In this document: positions 1 to 9,530 of the stretch, piece by piece
Numbering within the stretch: the first letter of the stretch is position 1
Layout of the letters: each line of letters starts with the position of its first letter
Assembly (NCBI GenBank): GCA_001767525.1
Contig: MELF01000028.1
Span: forward strand, 1-38,437
Reading direction: 5' to 3'
DNA length: 38,437 nt
Source: Acidobacteria bacterium RIFCSPLOWO2_12_FULL_68_19
GTDB lineage: Bacteria; Acidobacteriota; Vicinamibacteria; Vicinamibacterales; UBA2999
The notes under the pieces: model-generated
Seen by the model: the letters and a program-made list of their open reading frames with translations, nothing else
The model's database searches: none
Told to the model about the DNA's origin: nothing
Program-made: the position numbers and the translations under genes

Positions 1-93
1 TGCCAAGAAGTCCCTCAGCAAGGCCTCTTGTACCACGCGGAGGCGTTTCTGTTTCTACCGAAATCGGCCCCTTCGTGAATTTTCCGGGTTAAG
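1..93. other. Unassigned left edge
   Basis: Short edge sequence before the first complete gene. All three forward frames are open for at least part of it: frame 1 stops at 76-78 and frame 3 at 90-92. Either could be the last 25 to 30 codons of an upstream gene, for example an efflux permease or adaptor that would suit the ABC ATPase that follows. Too little is present to identify a product. Confidence 0.3.
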
Positions 94-828
<735 letters not shown>

Positions 829-847
829 GGGTGCGCCCGGCGCGCCC
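829..847. terminator. Possible hairpin between convergent genes
   Basis: GGGTGCG (829-835) can pair with CGCGCCC (841-847), with one G-U pair, around a 5-base loop. It lies in the 24-base gap between the stop codons of two convergent ABC ATPase genes, where it could serve both strands. There is no clear T-tract on either side, so this is only a weak terminator candidate. Confidence 0.3.
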
Positions 848-852
848 CCATC

Positions 853-1770
853 TCAGACGGCCGCCCAGTGCGCCGGGTCCACCTGCCTGAGCGGCGCCGC
901 CGGATCGAACGACGCGGGGTCGAACCCGAGACGCCGCCGCGGCGCGTCCGGGTCGAGCACGGGCACGGCGCTGAGCAGCGCGCGCGTGTACGGATGCCGG
1001 GGATGGGCGAACAGGGCGTGCGTCTCACCCATCTCCACGATCCGCCCGAGATACATGACCGCGACGCGGTGGCAGATGTTCTCGACGAGACGGAGATCGT
1101 GCGCGATGAAGAGATACGTCAGCCGCAGCCGCTCCCGCAGTTCGAGCATCAGCCGGACGACCTGCGCCTGGATCGACACGTCGAGCGCCGACACCGGCTC
1201 GTCGGCGACGATGAGCGCCGGGTTGAGAGCGAGCGCACGGGCGATGCCGATTCGCTGGCGCTGCCCGCCGCTGAACTCGTGGGGATAGCGCGAGAGGTGG
1301 GCTGGATCGAGGCCGACCAGGCCAAACAGTTCTGCGACGCGCGCCCGCCGCTCCGCCTTCGAGCCGAGCCGGTGGATGATGAGCGGTTCCTCGACGATGG
1401 CGCCGGCGCGCATCCGCGGGTCGAGCGACGAATAGGGATCCTGAAAGACGATCTGCATGTCCCGGCGCGCCTGACGCATCCGGGCGCGCGGGAATTCGAG
1501 GACGTTCTCGCCGCGGAACAGCACCTCGCCCGCCGTCGGTTCGACGAGGCGCAGGATGCAGCGCCCGGTCGTGCTCTTGCCGCTGCCCGATTCCCCCACG
1601 AGGCCGAACATCTCGCCCTCGGCGATCGTGAAGCTCACATCGTCGACCGCCTTGACGACGGTGGGCGGCCGCCACAGGCCGCGCGTGCGGACGAAGTGCT
1701 TGACGAGGTGCCGGACTTCAAGCAGTGGGGTCAGACCCCCGTGACGAGTCGACTCAACCCCGGCAGTCAT
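853..1770 (-). CDS. Oligopeptide/dipeptide ABC transporter ATP-binding protein (OppF/DppF-like)
   Basis: A 305-aa peptide-importer ATPase. It has Walker [13 protein letters not shown], the Q-loop [14 protein letters not shown], signature [17 protein letters not shown], Walker [19 protein letters not shown] and switch region FIAHDL, all characteristic of the OppF/DppF branch. The ATG at 1770 is chosen because it opens directly into the ATPase fold; an upstream extension to 1818 would run through repeats and the preceding gene. It overlaps the end of the preceding OppD-like gene by 17 bases, so translation is probably coupled. A copy of the GGGGTC-A-GACCCC palindrome (1727-1739) is translated inside the N-terminus as part of GGLTPLL. 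The C-terminus ends [11 protein letters not shown] followed by a short [10 protein letters not shown]-type tail. No permease or binding protein is nearby. Confidence 0.88.
   Translation of the reverse strand: MTAGVESTRHGGLTPLLEVRHLVKHFVRTRGLWRPPTVVKAVDDVSFTIAEGEMFGLVGESGSGKSTTGRCILRLVEPTAGEVLFRGENVLEFPRARMRQARRDMQIVFQDPYSSLDPRMRAGAIVEEPLIIHRLGSKAERRARVAELFGLVGLDPAHLSRYPHEFSGGQRQRIGIARALALNPALIVADEPVSALDVSIQAQVVRLMLELRERLRLTYLFIAHDLRLVENICHRVAVMYLGRIVEMGETHALFAHPRHPYTRALLSAVPVLDPDAPRRRLGFDPASFDPAAPLRQVDPAHWAAV
1727..1739. repeat. REP-like palindrome, copy 1
   Basis: A perfect 13-base palindrome, GGGGTC-A-GACCCC, inside the 5' end of the oppF-like reading frame. Its near-identical partner lies 40 bases away. 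Short GC palindromes of this form are scattered through many GC-rich genomes and resemble REP elements mobilised by REP-associated tyrosine transposases. No such transposase is present in the window. Confidence 0.6.
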
Positions 1771-2599
1771 TCTGTAACGGGGTCTGACCCCGGGTCTGAC
1801 CCTTGGGTCCGGCCGCACCGGGCACGGCCGCCAGCAGGCCGCGGGTGTACTCGTGGGCCGGCGAGCGGAGGATCTGCCGCACGGGCCCTTCCTCCACGAG
1901 CGCGCCGCGGTACATCACGGCGACGCGGTCGGCCATTTCGGCAATCACGCCGAAATCGTGGGTGATGAGCAGGAGCGCCAGATTGTAGCGGGCCCGGAGC
2001 TCGCGCAGCAGATCGAGCACCTGCGCCTGAATGGTCACGTCGAGCGCGGTGGTCGGCTCGTCGGCGATGACGAGCGCGGGACGACAGGCCAGCGCGATCG
2101 CAATCATCACACGCTGCCGCATCCCGCCCGACAGCTGATGGGGATAGTCCCGGACGCGCCGCCGCGCGTCTGGGATGTGGACCGCCTCGACGAGCTCCAC
2201 CGCCCGCGACCACGCCTCCGCGCGGGTGGTCTGGCCGTGGACCGTCAGCGCTTCGGCAATCTGGTCGCCGATGCGCATGACCGGATTGAGCGCGGTCATC
2301 GGCTCCTGGAAGATCAGCGAGATGCGCGCGCCGCGGATCTGCCGCATGTCGCCCTCCGGGAGCGCCAGCAGGTCGCGTCCCTCGAACAGCACCCGGCCGG
2401 CCGTGATGCGCCCCGGCGGCTGCACCAGTCGGAGGATGGAGAATGCCGTCACCGACTTACCGCTGCCGGACTCGCCGACCAGCCCCAGCGTCTCGCCGGC
2501 GGCGATCTGGAAGCCGATGTCGTTCACCGCGATCACGCTCGAAGGCGATCCGTCGAAAACAACGGACAGGTGCTGGACGTCGAGCAGCGGGGCGGTCAT
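1754..2599 (-). CDS. Oligopeptide/dipeptide ABC transporter ATP-binding protein (OppD/DppD-like), short C-terminus
   Basis: A 281-aa ATPase of the OppD/DppD branch: Walker [13 protein letters not shown], the motif [20 protein letters not shown], signature [17 protein letters not shown], Walker [18 protein letters not shown] and [21 protein letters not shown]. Family members are usually about 320-330 aa and continue after the LLAAVP segment into the Cys-containing oligo_HPY tail. Here the protein ends about 20 residues after LLAAVP, in a stretch (GQTRGQTPL) encoded by the REP-like repeats at 1779-1802, so the usual tail is missing. The ATG shares one base with the stop of the mutase gene upstream (TGATG). 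Nucleotide binding looks intact; the missing tail could alter assembly with the permeases. Confidence 0.87.
   Translation of the reverse strand: MTAPLLDVQHLSVVFDGSPSSVIAVNDIGFQIAAGETLGLVGESGSGKSVTAFSILRLVQPPGRITAGRVLFEGRDLLALPEGDMRQIRGARISLIFQEPMTALNPVMRIGDQIAEALTVHGQTTRAEAWSRAVELVEAVHIPDARRRVRDYPHQLSGGMRQRVMIAIALACRPALVIADEPTTALDVTIQAQVLDLLRELRARYNLALLLITHDFGVIAEMADRVAVMYRGALVEEGPVRQILRSPAHEYTRGLLAAVPGAAGPKGQTRGQTPLQNDCRG
1779..1802. repeat. REP-like palindromes, copies 2 and 3
   Basis: Two head-to-tail palindromes, GGGGTC-T-GACCCC (1779-1791) and GGGTC-T-GACCC (1792-1802). They code for the last residues of the OppD-like protein. With copy 1 at 1727 they bracket the start codon of the next gene at 1770, so the mRNA around that start could fold into competing hairpins. 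Confidence 0.6.
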
Positions 2600-4170
2600 C
2601 AGCGGGTAGAGGTTTCCTGATATTCGCCGAAAACGCGCCGCAACGCGTCGGCAATCTCGCCGAGCGTCGCCCGCGCCTCACAGGCCGCGATGATCGGCGG
2701 CACGAGGTTGACGCCGTCGCGGGCGGTCCGTTCGACCTCGGCAAGGGCGCTGCGCCAGACCTGCTCGCTCCGGCCGGCCCGGACCGCACGGACGCGCTCG
2801 ATCTGGCCTCGCTCCACCGCGGGATCGAGCCGGAACAGCTCGCCGGCGACGCCGGCCGCCTCGCCCCGGTTCGCAAAGCGGTTCACTCCGACGACGACCG
2901 TCTCACCGCGGTCCACCGCCTGCTGGGCCCGGTAGGCGGCGTCCTGAATCTGCTGCTGGACCAGTCCCGACTCGATCGCCTGCAGCGCACCGCCGCGCGC
3001 CTCGATGGTGTCCATCAGCGCCACCGCCTCCCGGTCGAGGCGATCGGTGAGCGCTTCGACGGCGTACGCCCCGCCGACAGGATCGACCGTGTTCGCCACG
3101 CCGGTTTCGTGCAGGATGATTTGCTGCGTGCGCAGGGCGATCGCCGCGCTCTCTTCGGTCGGCAACGCCAGCGCTTCGTCGCGGCCGTTGCAGTGCAGCG
3201 ACTGTGTGCCTCCGAGCACCGCCGCCAGCGCCTGCAGCGCGACGCGAACGATGTTGTTGTCGGGCTGCTGCGCGGTGAGCGTGCTGCCGGCCGTCTGCGC
3301 GTGGAACCGCATCTGCTCGGCCCGGGGGCTCGTGGCGCCGAAGCGGTTGCGCATGAGGCGCGCCCAGAGCCGCCGGGCCGCGCGAAACTTGGCGATTTCC
3401 TCGAGGAAGTCGTTGTGCACGTTGAAGAAGAACGAGAGCCGCTCTCCGACCTCGTCGATATCGAGCCCGGCGTCGGCCGCCGCCTGGAGGTACGCGCAGG
3501 CGTGCGCCAGCGTGAAGGCCACCTCCTGCGCCGCCGTCGCGCCCGCCTCGCGGATGTGGTACCCGCTGACCGAGATAGTGTTCCACCGCGGCATCTCGCG
3601 CGCGCAGAACGCCATCACGTCGGTGACGAGGCGCAGCGACGGGCGCGGCGGAAAGATGTAGGTGCCGCGGGCCACGTACTCCTTCAGGATGTCGTTCTGG
3701 ACCGTGCCCGCGAGCGCCCCGAACGGCGTACCGTGGCGCCTGGCGACCGCCGCGTACAGCGCCAGCAGGATGATCGCCGTCGCGTTGATTGTCATCGACG
3801 TCGAGACGCGATCGACCGGGATGCCGTCGAGCAGCACCGCCATGTCCTCAATCGAGTCGATCGCCACGCCGACGCGCCCTACCTCGCCCGCCGCGAGTCG
3901 ATGATCCGAGTCGTAGCCGATCTGCGTCGGCAAATCGAAGGCGACGCTCAGGCCTGTGACCCCGCGCGCCAGCAGGTACTGGAATCGCCGGTTGGAGTCA
4001 GCCGCCGTGGCAAACCCGGCGTACTGGCGCATGGTCCAGGGGCGGCCCCGGTACATGTCGGGTTGGATGCCACGGGTGTAGGGAAACGCGCCGGGCGTGC
4101 CGACGTCCCGCTCGAGACGAGCGCCCGCAAGGTCGTCCGGAGTCAGGAACGGGCGTACGGAACCCGGCAT
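2599..4170 (-). CDS. Methylmalonyl-CoA mutase alpha subunit (catalytic barrel, no B12 domain)
   Basis: A 523-aa catalytic subunit of a coenzyme-B12-dependent acyl-CoA mutase, interconverting methylmalonyl-CoA and succinyl-CoA in propionate metabolism. The family core is clear: [17 protein letters not shown] near the N-terminus, [90 protein letters not shown] and VVVGVNRF. The Tyr and Arg in the first and third motifs fit a methylmalonyl- rather than isobutyryl-CoA mutase, though this is not decisive. The chain ends at [16 protein letters not shown], where one-piece enzymes continue into the DxHxxG cobalamin domain; a separate B12 subunit must be encoded elsewhere. The ATG at 4170 is preferred; a GGAGG lies 26 bases upstream, too far to be its ribosome site. 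It appears to lead the two Opp-type ATPase genes. Confidence 0.9.
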   Translation of the reverse strand: MPGSVRPFLTPDDLAGARLERDVGTPGAFPYTRGIQPDMYRGRPWTMRQYAGFATAADSNRRFQYLLARGVTGLSVAFDLPTQIGYDSDHRLAAGEVGRVGVAIDSIEDMAVLLDGIPVDRVSTSMTINATAIILLALYAAVARRHGTPFGALAGTVQNDILKEYVARGTYIFPPRPSLRLVTDVMAFCAREMPRWNTISVSGYHIREAGATAAQEVAFTLAHACAYLQAAADAGLDIDEVGERLSFFFNVHNDFLEEIAKFRAARRLWARLMRNRFGATSPRAEQMRFHAQTAGSTLTAQQPDNNIVRVALQALAAVLGGTQSLHCNGRDEALALPTEESAAIALRTQQIILHETGVANTVDPVGGAYAVEALTDRLDREAVALMDTIEARGGALQAIESGLVQQQIQDAAYRAQQAVDRGETVVVGVNRFANRGEAAGVAGELFRLDPAVERGQIERVRAVRAGRSEQVWRSALAEVERTARDGVNLVPPIIAACEARATLGEIADALRRVFGEYQETSTR

Positions 4171-4194
4171 CCAGCCGGATCTTACGTCGGTTTG

Positions 4195-4223
4195 TTGACA
4201 CCTCCAGGGCGTGCCTCTACAAT
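4195..4223 (+). promoter_or_regulatory. Near-consensus sigma-70 promoter
   Basis: TTGACA (4195-4200), a 17-base spacer, then TACAAT (4218-4223): a perfect -35 hexamer, ideal spacing and a five-of-six -10. It points to a transcript starting near 4230 and running into the small gene at 4367. It lies just upstream of the divergent mutase start at 4170. Confidence 0.75.
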
Positions 4224-4271
4224 GCAATCAGTCGTCCCTTGAAGGCTAAATCCCTGCATATGAACACTTTT

Positions 4272-4326
4272 GGCGCCCAGTCCCTGCTGATCTCCCCGGT
4301 CGAGCGGGTTCGGATTGGGAGACGCC
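4272..4326 (+). ncRNA. Structured 5' leader element of the small gene
   Basis: In the roughly 137-base leader predicted from the 4195 promoter, GGCG (4272-4275) plus CCCAGTCC (4276-4283) can pair with GGATTGGG (4312-4319) plus CGCC (4323-4326). This gives 12 pairs, one of them G-U, interrupted by a 3-base AGA bulge. An inner CCCG/CGGG helix (4295-4298 with 4305-4308) closes a six-base loop. I do not recognise a known riboswitch class. It could be a cis-regulatory leader, a protein-binding site or only incidental structure. Confidence 0.35.
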
Positions 4327-4366
4327 CCGGATCCCGGCCCGGCGGCGGGTGAGGAGGAATGAGGGA

Positions 4367-4669
4367 ATGGATGACGTCGTGAACCGGTTCGCCAAAGAGC
4401 TGGCCGACGCGATCGCCGCTGCTGTCGCCGAAAGCCCCCACGTCGAAGCCTGCCGCGCGCGCACGCGGGAAGCGGGATTCGACATGCGCGTGACGCTCGA
4501 AGCGGTCGTCGGGTTCGTGAACCGGACCGACGGCGGCGCCGTCACGAAGATCACGACGCCGGCGCGCCTGCTGCCGGCGCGGCGGCTCTTCGACCTCACC
4601 GCCAACGACCGCCGGTTCCTCCGGTCGCTGCGCATTTCGGTGGACGAGGCGAAAGAGGCCGTCGAGTAA
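4367..4669 (+). CDS. Small hypothetical protein (100 aa)
   Basis: I do not recognise the family. The product begins MDDVVNRFAKELADAI and is a soluble, mixed-charge protein of 100 residues with a predicted N-terminal amphipathic helix, two cysteine-free halves apart from Cys near residue 36, and an Arg-rich C-terminal third (ARLLPARRLFDLT, RRFLRSLRI). No membrane segment or signal peptide is visible. The ATG at 4367 is favoured over an upstream GTG (4349) because GAGGAGG (4351-4357) sits nine bases before it. The gene has its own strong promoter (4195-4223), a long foldable leader and a terminator directly after it, so it is a single-gene transcription unit. That suggests high expression of something important, but no function can be assigned. 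Confidence 0.75.
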   Translation: MDDVVNRFAKELADAIAAAVAESPHVEACRARTREAGFDMRVTLEAVVGFVNRTDGGAVTKITTPARLLPARRLFDLTANDRRFLRSLRISVDEAKEAVE

Positions 4670-4710
4670 TCCGGTCGGGTGTTCCGGGTTCGGGTGTCCG
4701 TGTGAGAGTG

Positions 4711-4745
4711 GGGCCGGCGCATCGCGCCGGCCCTTCGTGTTCTTG
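4711..4745 (+). terminator. Rho-independent terminator
   Basis: GGGCCGGCGC (4711-4720) and GCGCCGGCCC (4724-4733) form a perfect 10-bp stem around ATC, followed by the T-rich run TTCGTGTTCTT. It ends the small-gene transcript and may also stop the convergent gpmA transcript arriving from the other side. Confidence 0.75.
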
Positions 4746-4771
4746 CGGGGACTGGCGTCCGTCCCGGGAGT

Positions 4772-5518
4772 TCAGCGCGCCTTCGCCTGATTGGCGACGG
4801 CGGCCATCGCCTGCTTCACCGCTTCGGGATCTCCGAGGTAGGACTTCCGCAACGGCTCGAGATCGTCATTGAGCGTGTAGACGAGCGGAACGCCCGTCGG
4901 AATGTTCAGCTCCACCACGTCCTCGTCCGACATTCGATCCAGGTGCTTGACGAGCGCCCGGAGGCTGTTGCCGTGCGCCGCAACCAGCACCCGCTTGCCC
5001 GCCCGGATGTCTGGCGCGATGGTGCCGTGCCAGTGGGGCAGGAATCGATCGACCGTGTCCTCGAGCGACTCGGTGAGCGGCAGCTCGCTCGACTTCAGTG
5101 ACCCGTAACGCCGGTCGTGCGACGGATGGCGGGGGTCCTCGATCGAGAGCGGCGGCGGCGGGATATCGTAGCTGCGGCGCCAGATCTTCACCTGCGCCTC
5201 TCCATACTGCGCGGCTGTTTCCGCCTTGTTCAGCCCCTGCAGCGCCCCGTAGTGGCGCTCGTTGAGGCGCCACGACCGGTGGACCGGAATCCACATCATG
5301 TCGAGCTCGTCGAGCGCGATCCAGAGCGTGCGGATCGCCCGTTTGAGGACCGACGTGTAGGCGATGTCGAACTCGTACCGTTCGGCGGCCATCAGGCGCC
5401 CCGCTTCGCGCGCCTCCAGGCGTCCGCGATCGCTGAGGTCGACGTCGGTCCACCCGGTGAACCGGTTCTCCCGGTTCCAGACGCTCTCGCCGTGCCGCAG
5501 CAGCACTAGTCTGTGCAT
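4772..5518 (-). CDS. gpmA: 2,3-bisphosphoglycerate-dependent phosphoglycerate mutase
   Basis: A 248-aa cytosolic enzyme that interconverts 3- and 2-phosphoglycerate in glycolysis and gluconeogenesis. It has the phosphohistidine motif RHGES (catalytic His9), [19 protein letters not shown], the acid/base region [18 protein letters not shown], and the second catalytic His in [17 protein letters not shown]. Length matches the dPGM family. The ATG at 5518 opens directly at the first strand ([12 protein letters not shown]), so the start is secure. It lies downstream of eno on the same strand, so consecutive glycolytic steps may share a transcript. The 62-base gap between them is occupied by a degenerate minisatellite. 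Confidence 0.95.
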   Translation of the reverse strand: MHRLVLLRHGESVWNRENRFTGWTDVDLSDRGRLEAREAGRLMAAERYEFDIAYTSVLKRAIRTLWIALDELDMMWIPVHRSWRLNERHYGALQGLNKAETAAQYGEAQVKIWRRSYDIPPPPLSIEDPRHPSHDRRYGSLKSSELPLTESLEDTVDRFLPHWHGTIAPDIRAGKRVLVAAHGNSLRALVKHLDRMSDEDVVELNIPTGVPLVYTLNDDLEPLRKSYLGDPEAVKQAMAAVANQAKAR

Positions 5519-5525
5519 ACGTCGT

Positions 5526-5558
5526 CAACACCCAACGTCCAACCCCCAACACCCAACG
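5526..5558. repeat. C-rich half of a degenerate minisatellite
   Basis: CAACACCCAACG occurs at 5526-5537 and again at 5547-5558, a 21-base period, separated by related CCAAC-rich sequence. It fills the gap between gpmA and eno. It is the approximate inverse of the G-rich repeat at 5588-5615. Confidence 0.6.
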
Positions 5559-5580
5559 CCCACGCTCCACATGAACACCT

Positions 5581-6927
<1,347 letters not shown>

Positions 6928-6967
6928 CTATTGTGTCTCAATCGCACGGAGACGGGCACCCGGCCGT

Positions 6968-8257
6968 TCAGGCGGGAGCGGGGCCGCTGCGGTCGGCTTC
7001 GGCCTCCAGGCGCAGCGCCTCTTCGCTGACCGGCCCGATGAGCGGCTCGTCGTCGGCCGTGACCACGACTACGCCGCCCTCGGTGACGGTGTGACGACGC
7101 CGGTCCTCCTCCGGGTTGAACCCGATCAGGGCCCCGCGCGGAATGAGCACGTCGCGGTCGATGATGGCGCGGCGGACCCGGGCGTGCCGGCCCACGCGCA
7201 CGCCCGGCATGAGGATCGATTGGTCGATCTCGCAGAAGCTGTGCACGCGCACGTTGGGGCAGAGGATGCTCCCGCGGACGGTGCTCCCGGAGATGATGCA
7301 GCCGCTCGAAATGACCGAGTCGACCGCCTGGCCGCAGCGTTTTCCCTGTTCGGCGAAGACGAACTTGGCCGGCGGCGCCTGCGGCTGGCAGGTCCGCAGC
7401 GGCCACTCCGGATCGTAGAGGTTGAACTCCGGCGTCACCCGGCACAGGTCCATGCTCGCTTCGTAGTACGCGTCGAGCGTCCCGATGTCGCGCCAGTACT
7501 TCGCGGCCTTCTTGTTCTCGTCGTAGAACCGGTAGCAGAACACCCGCATGGTCCGAATCAGCGCCGGCATGATGTTCTTGCCGAAGTCGTGCTCGCTCTC
7601 CGCCCGTCCGGCGTCGTCTTCGAGCGCGCGAACGAGCACGTCGGCGCGGAAGATGTAGACGCCCATCGACGCCAGCGCCGTATCGGGCGAGTCTGGAACC
7701 GGCGCCGGCGTCACCGGTTTCTCCTGGAAGTCGATGACGCGATCCTGCTCGTTGACGGTGACGATTCCGAACCGCCGTCCTTCGCAGGACGGGACCTCGA
7801 TTGCGGCGAGCGTGGCGTCGGCGCTCCGGTCGATGTGGAACCGGAGCATCTTCGAGTAGTCCATCTTGTAGACGTGGTCCCCCGACAGCACGATGACGTG
7901 GGTCGGCGCTTCGTTCACGATGGAGTAGAGGTTCTGGTAGACGGCGTCCGCCGTGCCGAGGTACCAGTGCTCGCCCACCCGCTTCTGCGGCGGCAGGATC
8001 TCGATGAACTCGCCGAGCTCCTCGGAGACGATGCTCCACCCCATCCGGATGTGGCGGTTGAGCGACAGCGACTTGTACTGCGTGGCGATGAAGATCCGCC
8101 TGAGCCCCGAGTTGATGCAGTTGCTGAGCGTGAAGTCGATGATGCGGTACGGCCCGCCGAAGTAGACTGCGGGCTTCGCGCGCTCTTTGGTGAGTGGAGA
8201 GAGCCGTTCGCCGGCGCCGCCGGCGAGGAGAATGACGAGGATGTCGTCGAGGTCCAT
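6968..8257 (-). CDS. glgC: Glucose-1-phosphate adenylyltransferase
   Basis: A 429-aa ADP-glucose pyrophosphorylase, which makes ADP-glucose from glucose-1-phosphate and ATP, the committed step of bacterial glycogen synthesis. The nucleotidyltransferase domain starts with ILLAGGAGERLSPLTKERAKPAV and continues with YRIIDFTLSNCINSG, the YLGTADAVYQN segment, VLSGDHVYKMDY and IDFQEKP. The C-terminal left-handed beta-helix is visible as hexapeptide-like repeats (GSILCPNVRVHSFCEI, RVRRAIIDRDVLIPRGALIG). The ATG at 8257 (MDLDDILVILLAGG) is chosen over an upstream extension because it starts at the fold and sits just downstream of a possible extended -10. It heads a run glgC-eno-gpmA. Regulation of the enzyme by glycolytic intermediates is known for the family but not shown here. 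Confidence 0.94.
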   Translation of the reverse strand: MDLDDILVILLAGGAGERLSPLTKERAKPAVYFGGPYRIIDFTLSNCINSGLRRIFIATQYKSLSLNRHIRMGWSIVSEELGEFIEILPPQKRVGEHWYLGTADAVYQNLYSIVNEAPTHVIVLSGDHVYKMDYSKMLRFHIDRSADATLAAIEVPSCEGRRFGIVTVNEQDRVIDFQEKPVTPAPVPDSPDTALASMGVYIFRADVLVRALEDDAGRAESEHDFGKNIMPALIRTMRVFCYRFYDENKKAAKYWRDIGTLDAYYEASMDLCRVTPEFNLYDPEWPLRTCQPQAPPAKFVFAEQGKRCGQAVDSVISSGCIISGSTVRGSILCPNVRVHSFCEIDQSILMPGVRVGRHARVRRAIIDRDVLIPRGALIGFNPEEDRRRHTVTEGGVVVVTADDEPLIGPVSEEALRLEAEADRSGPAPA

Positions 8258-8276
8258 GCCCGGGACTGGTTCGTGG

Positions 8277-8285
8277 ATGCTAGCA
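8277..8285 (-). promoter_or_regulatory. Possible extended -10 for glgC
   Basis: On the minus strand this reads TG-C-TAGCAT, an extended -10 pattern about 20 bases before the glgC ATG. No matching -35 is evident. A similar TG-C-TATGAT occurs upstream of the M16 peptidase gene. Confidence 0.35.
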
Positions 8286-8351
8286 CGCGGGTCCGGTGCG
8301 CGGAGGGCGCCGAATCGCGCTATCGCCAATGTTTGTGGGGCTTTGGGCTGA

Positions 8352-8381
8352 TTGACTTGCTTCAGGCTTCCTACCTATGAT
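8352..8381 (+). promoter_or_regulatory. Promoter for the secreted-protein gene
   Basis: TTGACT (8352-8357), an 18-base spacer and TATGAT (8376-8381). The -10 box contains the most upstream in-frame ATG (8377) of the following gene, which therefore cannot be its start if this promoter is used; transcription would begin near 8388. Confidence 0.6.
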
Positions 8382-8427
8382 CAGACGGTTCGGCTTAATT
8401 TTGACGCCCCGCGCCGGGGCCGTGTTC

Positions 8428-9504
8428 ATGAAGAGAGGCATGATGAACAGCCGCCGGGTTCTTACGGCGATCGTCGCGGTCGCTTCGCTCGTCGCCCTAT
8501 CCCCTTCCGTCGTTGCCCAGCAGAACAACCAGCAGAACCGCCGTGAGCAGGAGCGCCGCAGCCAGGCGGACCAGCGTGACATCCAGGCGCTCGTGCAGCT
8601 CGTCGATGCTGTCGCCGCCGGGAAGCAGCCGGCGCCGGCCGACATTCCGGTGGCGTGGGCGGGGAACCACTTCGTGAGGGGCGCCGAAGGCGCCACGTTC
8701 ATTCCGTTCACCCTGGCGATCGATGCCGGCAAGGTGGCCGCCTCCGGCACGGCGCTCTACGTGCGTGCCGTGAGCAAGTCCGCTGCCGCTCCGGCGCCGG
8801 AGCAGACCCAGCAGAACCGTCGCGGCAACCAGCCGCCGGCGCCGATGTATCCGTGGGACGACATTCAGTTCTTCAACCTGCCGTCGGACGGCGGCGTCTC
8901 GCGTGCGATGATGCTGAAGCCCGGCGAGTACGACGTCTTCATTGCGTTGAAGGAGCGCGGCCCGGCCGAGCCGCAGCGAAACCAGCCGCCCGCCAAGAGC
9001 GGTCTACTGCGCCAGACGCTCGCCGTTCCCGATTTCACCGGCCAGGAGCTGGGGATCAGCACGCCGATCATCGCGACCGCGGTCGAGCCGCTGACGACTC
9101 CGCTCTCGCCGGAGGATCAGCGGGCCAATCCCTACGTCTTCGGCGGCGCGCTCCGCGTCGTGCCGGCCCGCGACAGCAAGTTCAAGACGAGCGGCGAGTT
9201 CCTCATGGTGTTCTGGGTGTACGGCCAACCGGCATCCGGGAAGCCGGACGTCCAGATCGAGTACAGCTTTCATCAGAAGACGGCGGACGGCGAGAAGTAC
9301 TTCAACAAGGCACAGCCGCAGGCGTTCAACGCGTCGACGCTGCCGCCGAATTTCGATTTTGCCGCCGGCCACCAGTTGATGAGTATCTTCGGCGTGCCGC
9401 TGAAGTCGTTCCCGGCCGGCGACTACCGGGTCGAGTTCACGATTACCGACAAGCTGTCGGGCAAGAAGCTGACGCAGAACGCGACGTTCACCGTCGAGTC
9501 CTGA
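8428..9504 (+). CDS. Secreted hypothetical protein with C-terminal beta-sandwich-like region
   Basis: About 358 aa, exported, function unknown. The N-terminus has a basic segment, a hydrophobic run (VLTAIVAVASLVALSPSVVA) and a likely cleavage before QQNNQQN. Gln/Asn/Arg-rich spacers follow (about residues 32-50 and 130-143), then two beta-rich modules; the last, with FLMVFWVYGQP, VPLKSFPAGDYRVEFTITDKLSG and a final FTVES, looks like an Ig-like or GWxTD-associated domain. I do not assign a family. The start is 8428 or 8440/8443: AGAGG at 8434-8438 suits 8443, while the ATG at 8377 lies inside the -10 box. The next gene follows after 26 bases and is probably cotranscribed, so the product may act in the periplasm with that barrel. 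Confidence 0.72.
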   Translation: MKRGMMNSRRVLTAIVAVASLVALSPSVVAQQNNQQNRREQERRSQADQRDIQALVQLVDAVAAGKQPAPADIPVAWAGNHFVRGAEGATFIPFTLAIDAGKVAASGTALYVRAVSKSAAAPAPEQTQQNRRGNQPPAPMYPWDDIQFFNLPSDGGVSRAMMLKPGEYDVFIALKERGPAEPQRNQPPAKSGLLRQTLAVPDFTGQELGISTPIIATAVEPLTTPLSPEDQRANPYVFGGALRVVPARDSKFKTSGEFLMVFWVYGQPASGKPDVQIEYSFHQKTADGEKYFNKAQPQAFNASTLPPNFDFAAGHQLMSIFGVPLKSFPAGDYRVEFTITDKLSGKKLTQNATFTVES

Positions 9505-9530
9505 TCTCGGAAGGGAAGGCCGCCGTGCCG

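Noticed and set aside
2443-4242. A 599-codon plus-strand frame opposite the mutase gene
   Set aside because: Shadow of the methylmalonyl-CoA mutase coding strand; composition is Arg/Asp/Val-rich with no recognisable motif.
4228-4366. c-di-GMP (GEMM) riboswitch or 6S RNA in the leader
   Set aside because: Conserved GEMM core bases are missing, and the 12-pair bulged helix lacks the long-stem and central-bubble form of 6S RNA.
8655-9530. Upstream extension of the barrel protein frame to 8655
   Set aside because: It would overlap the whole second half of the secreted-protein gene out of frame and put a long tail before an obvious signal peptide at 9531.
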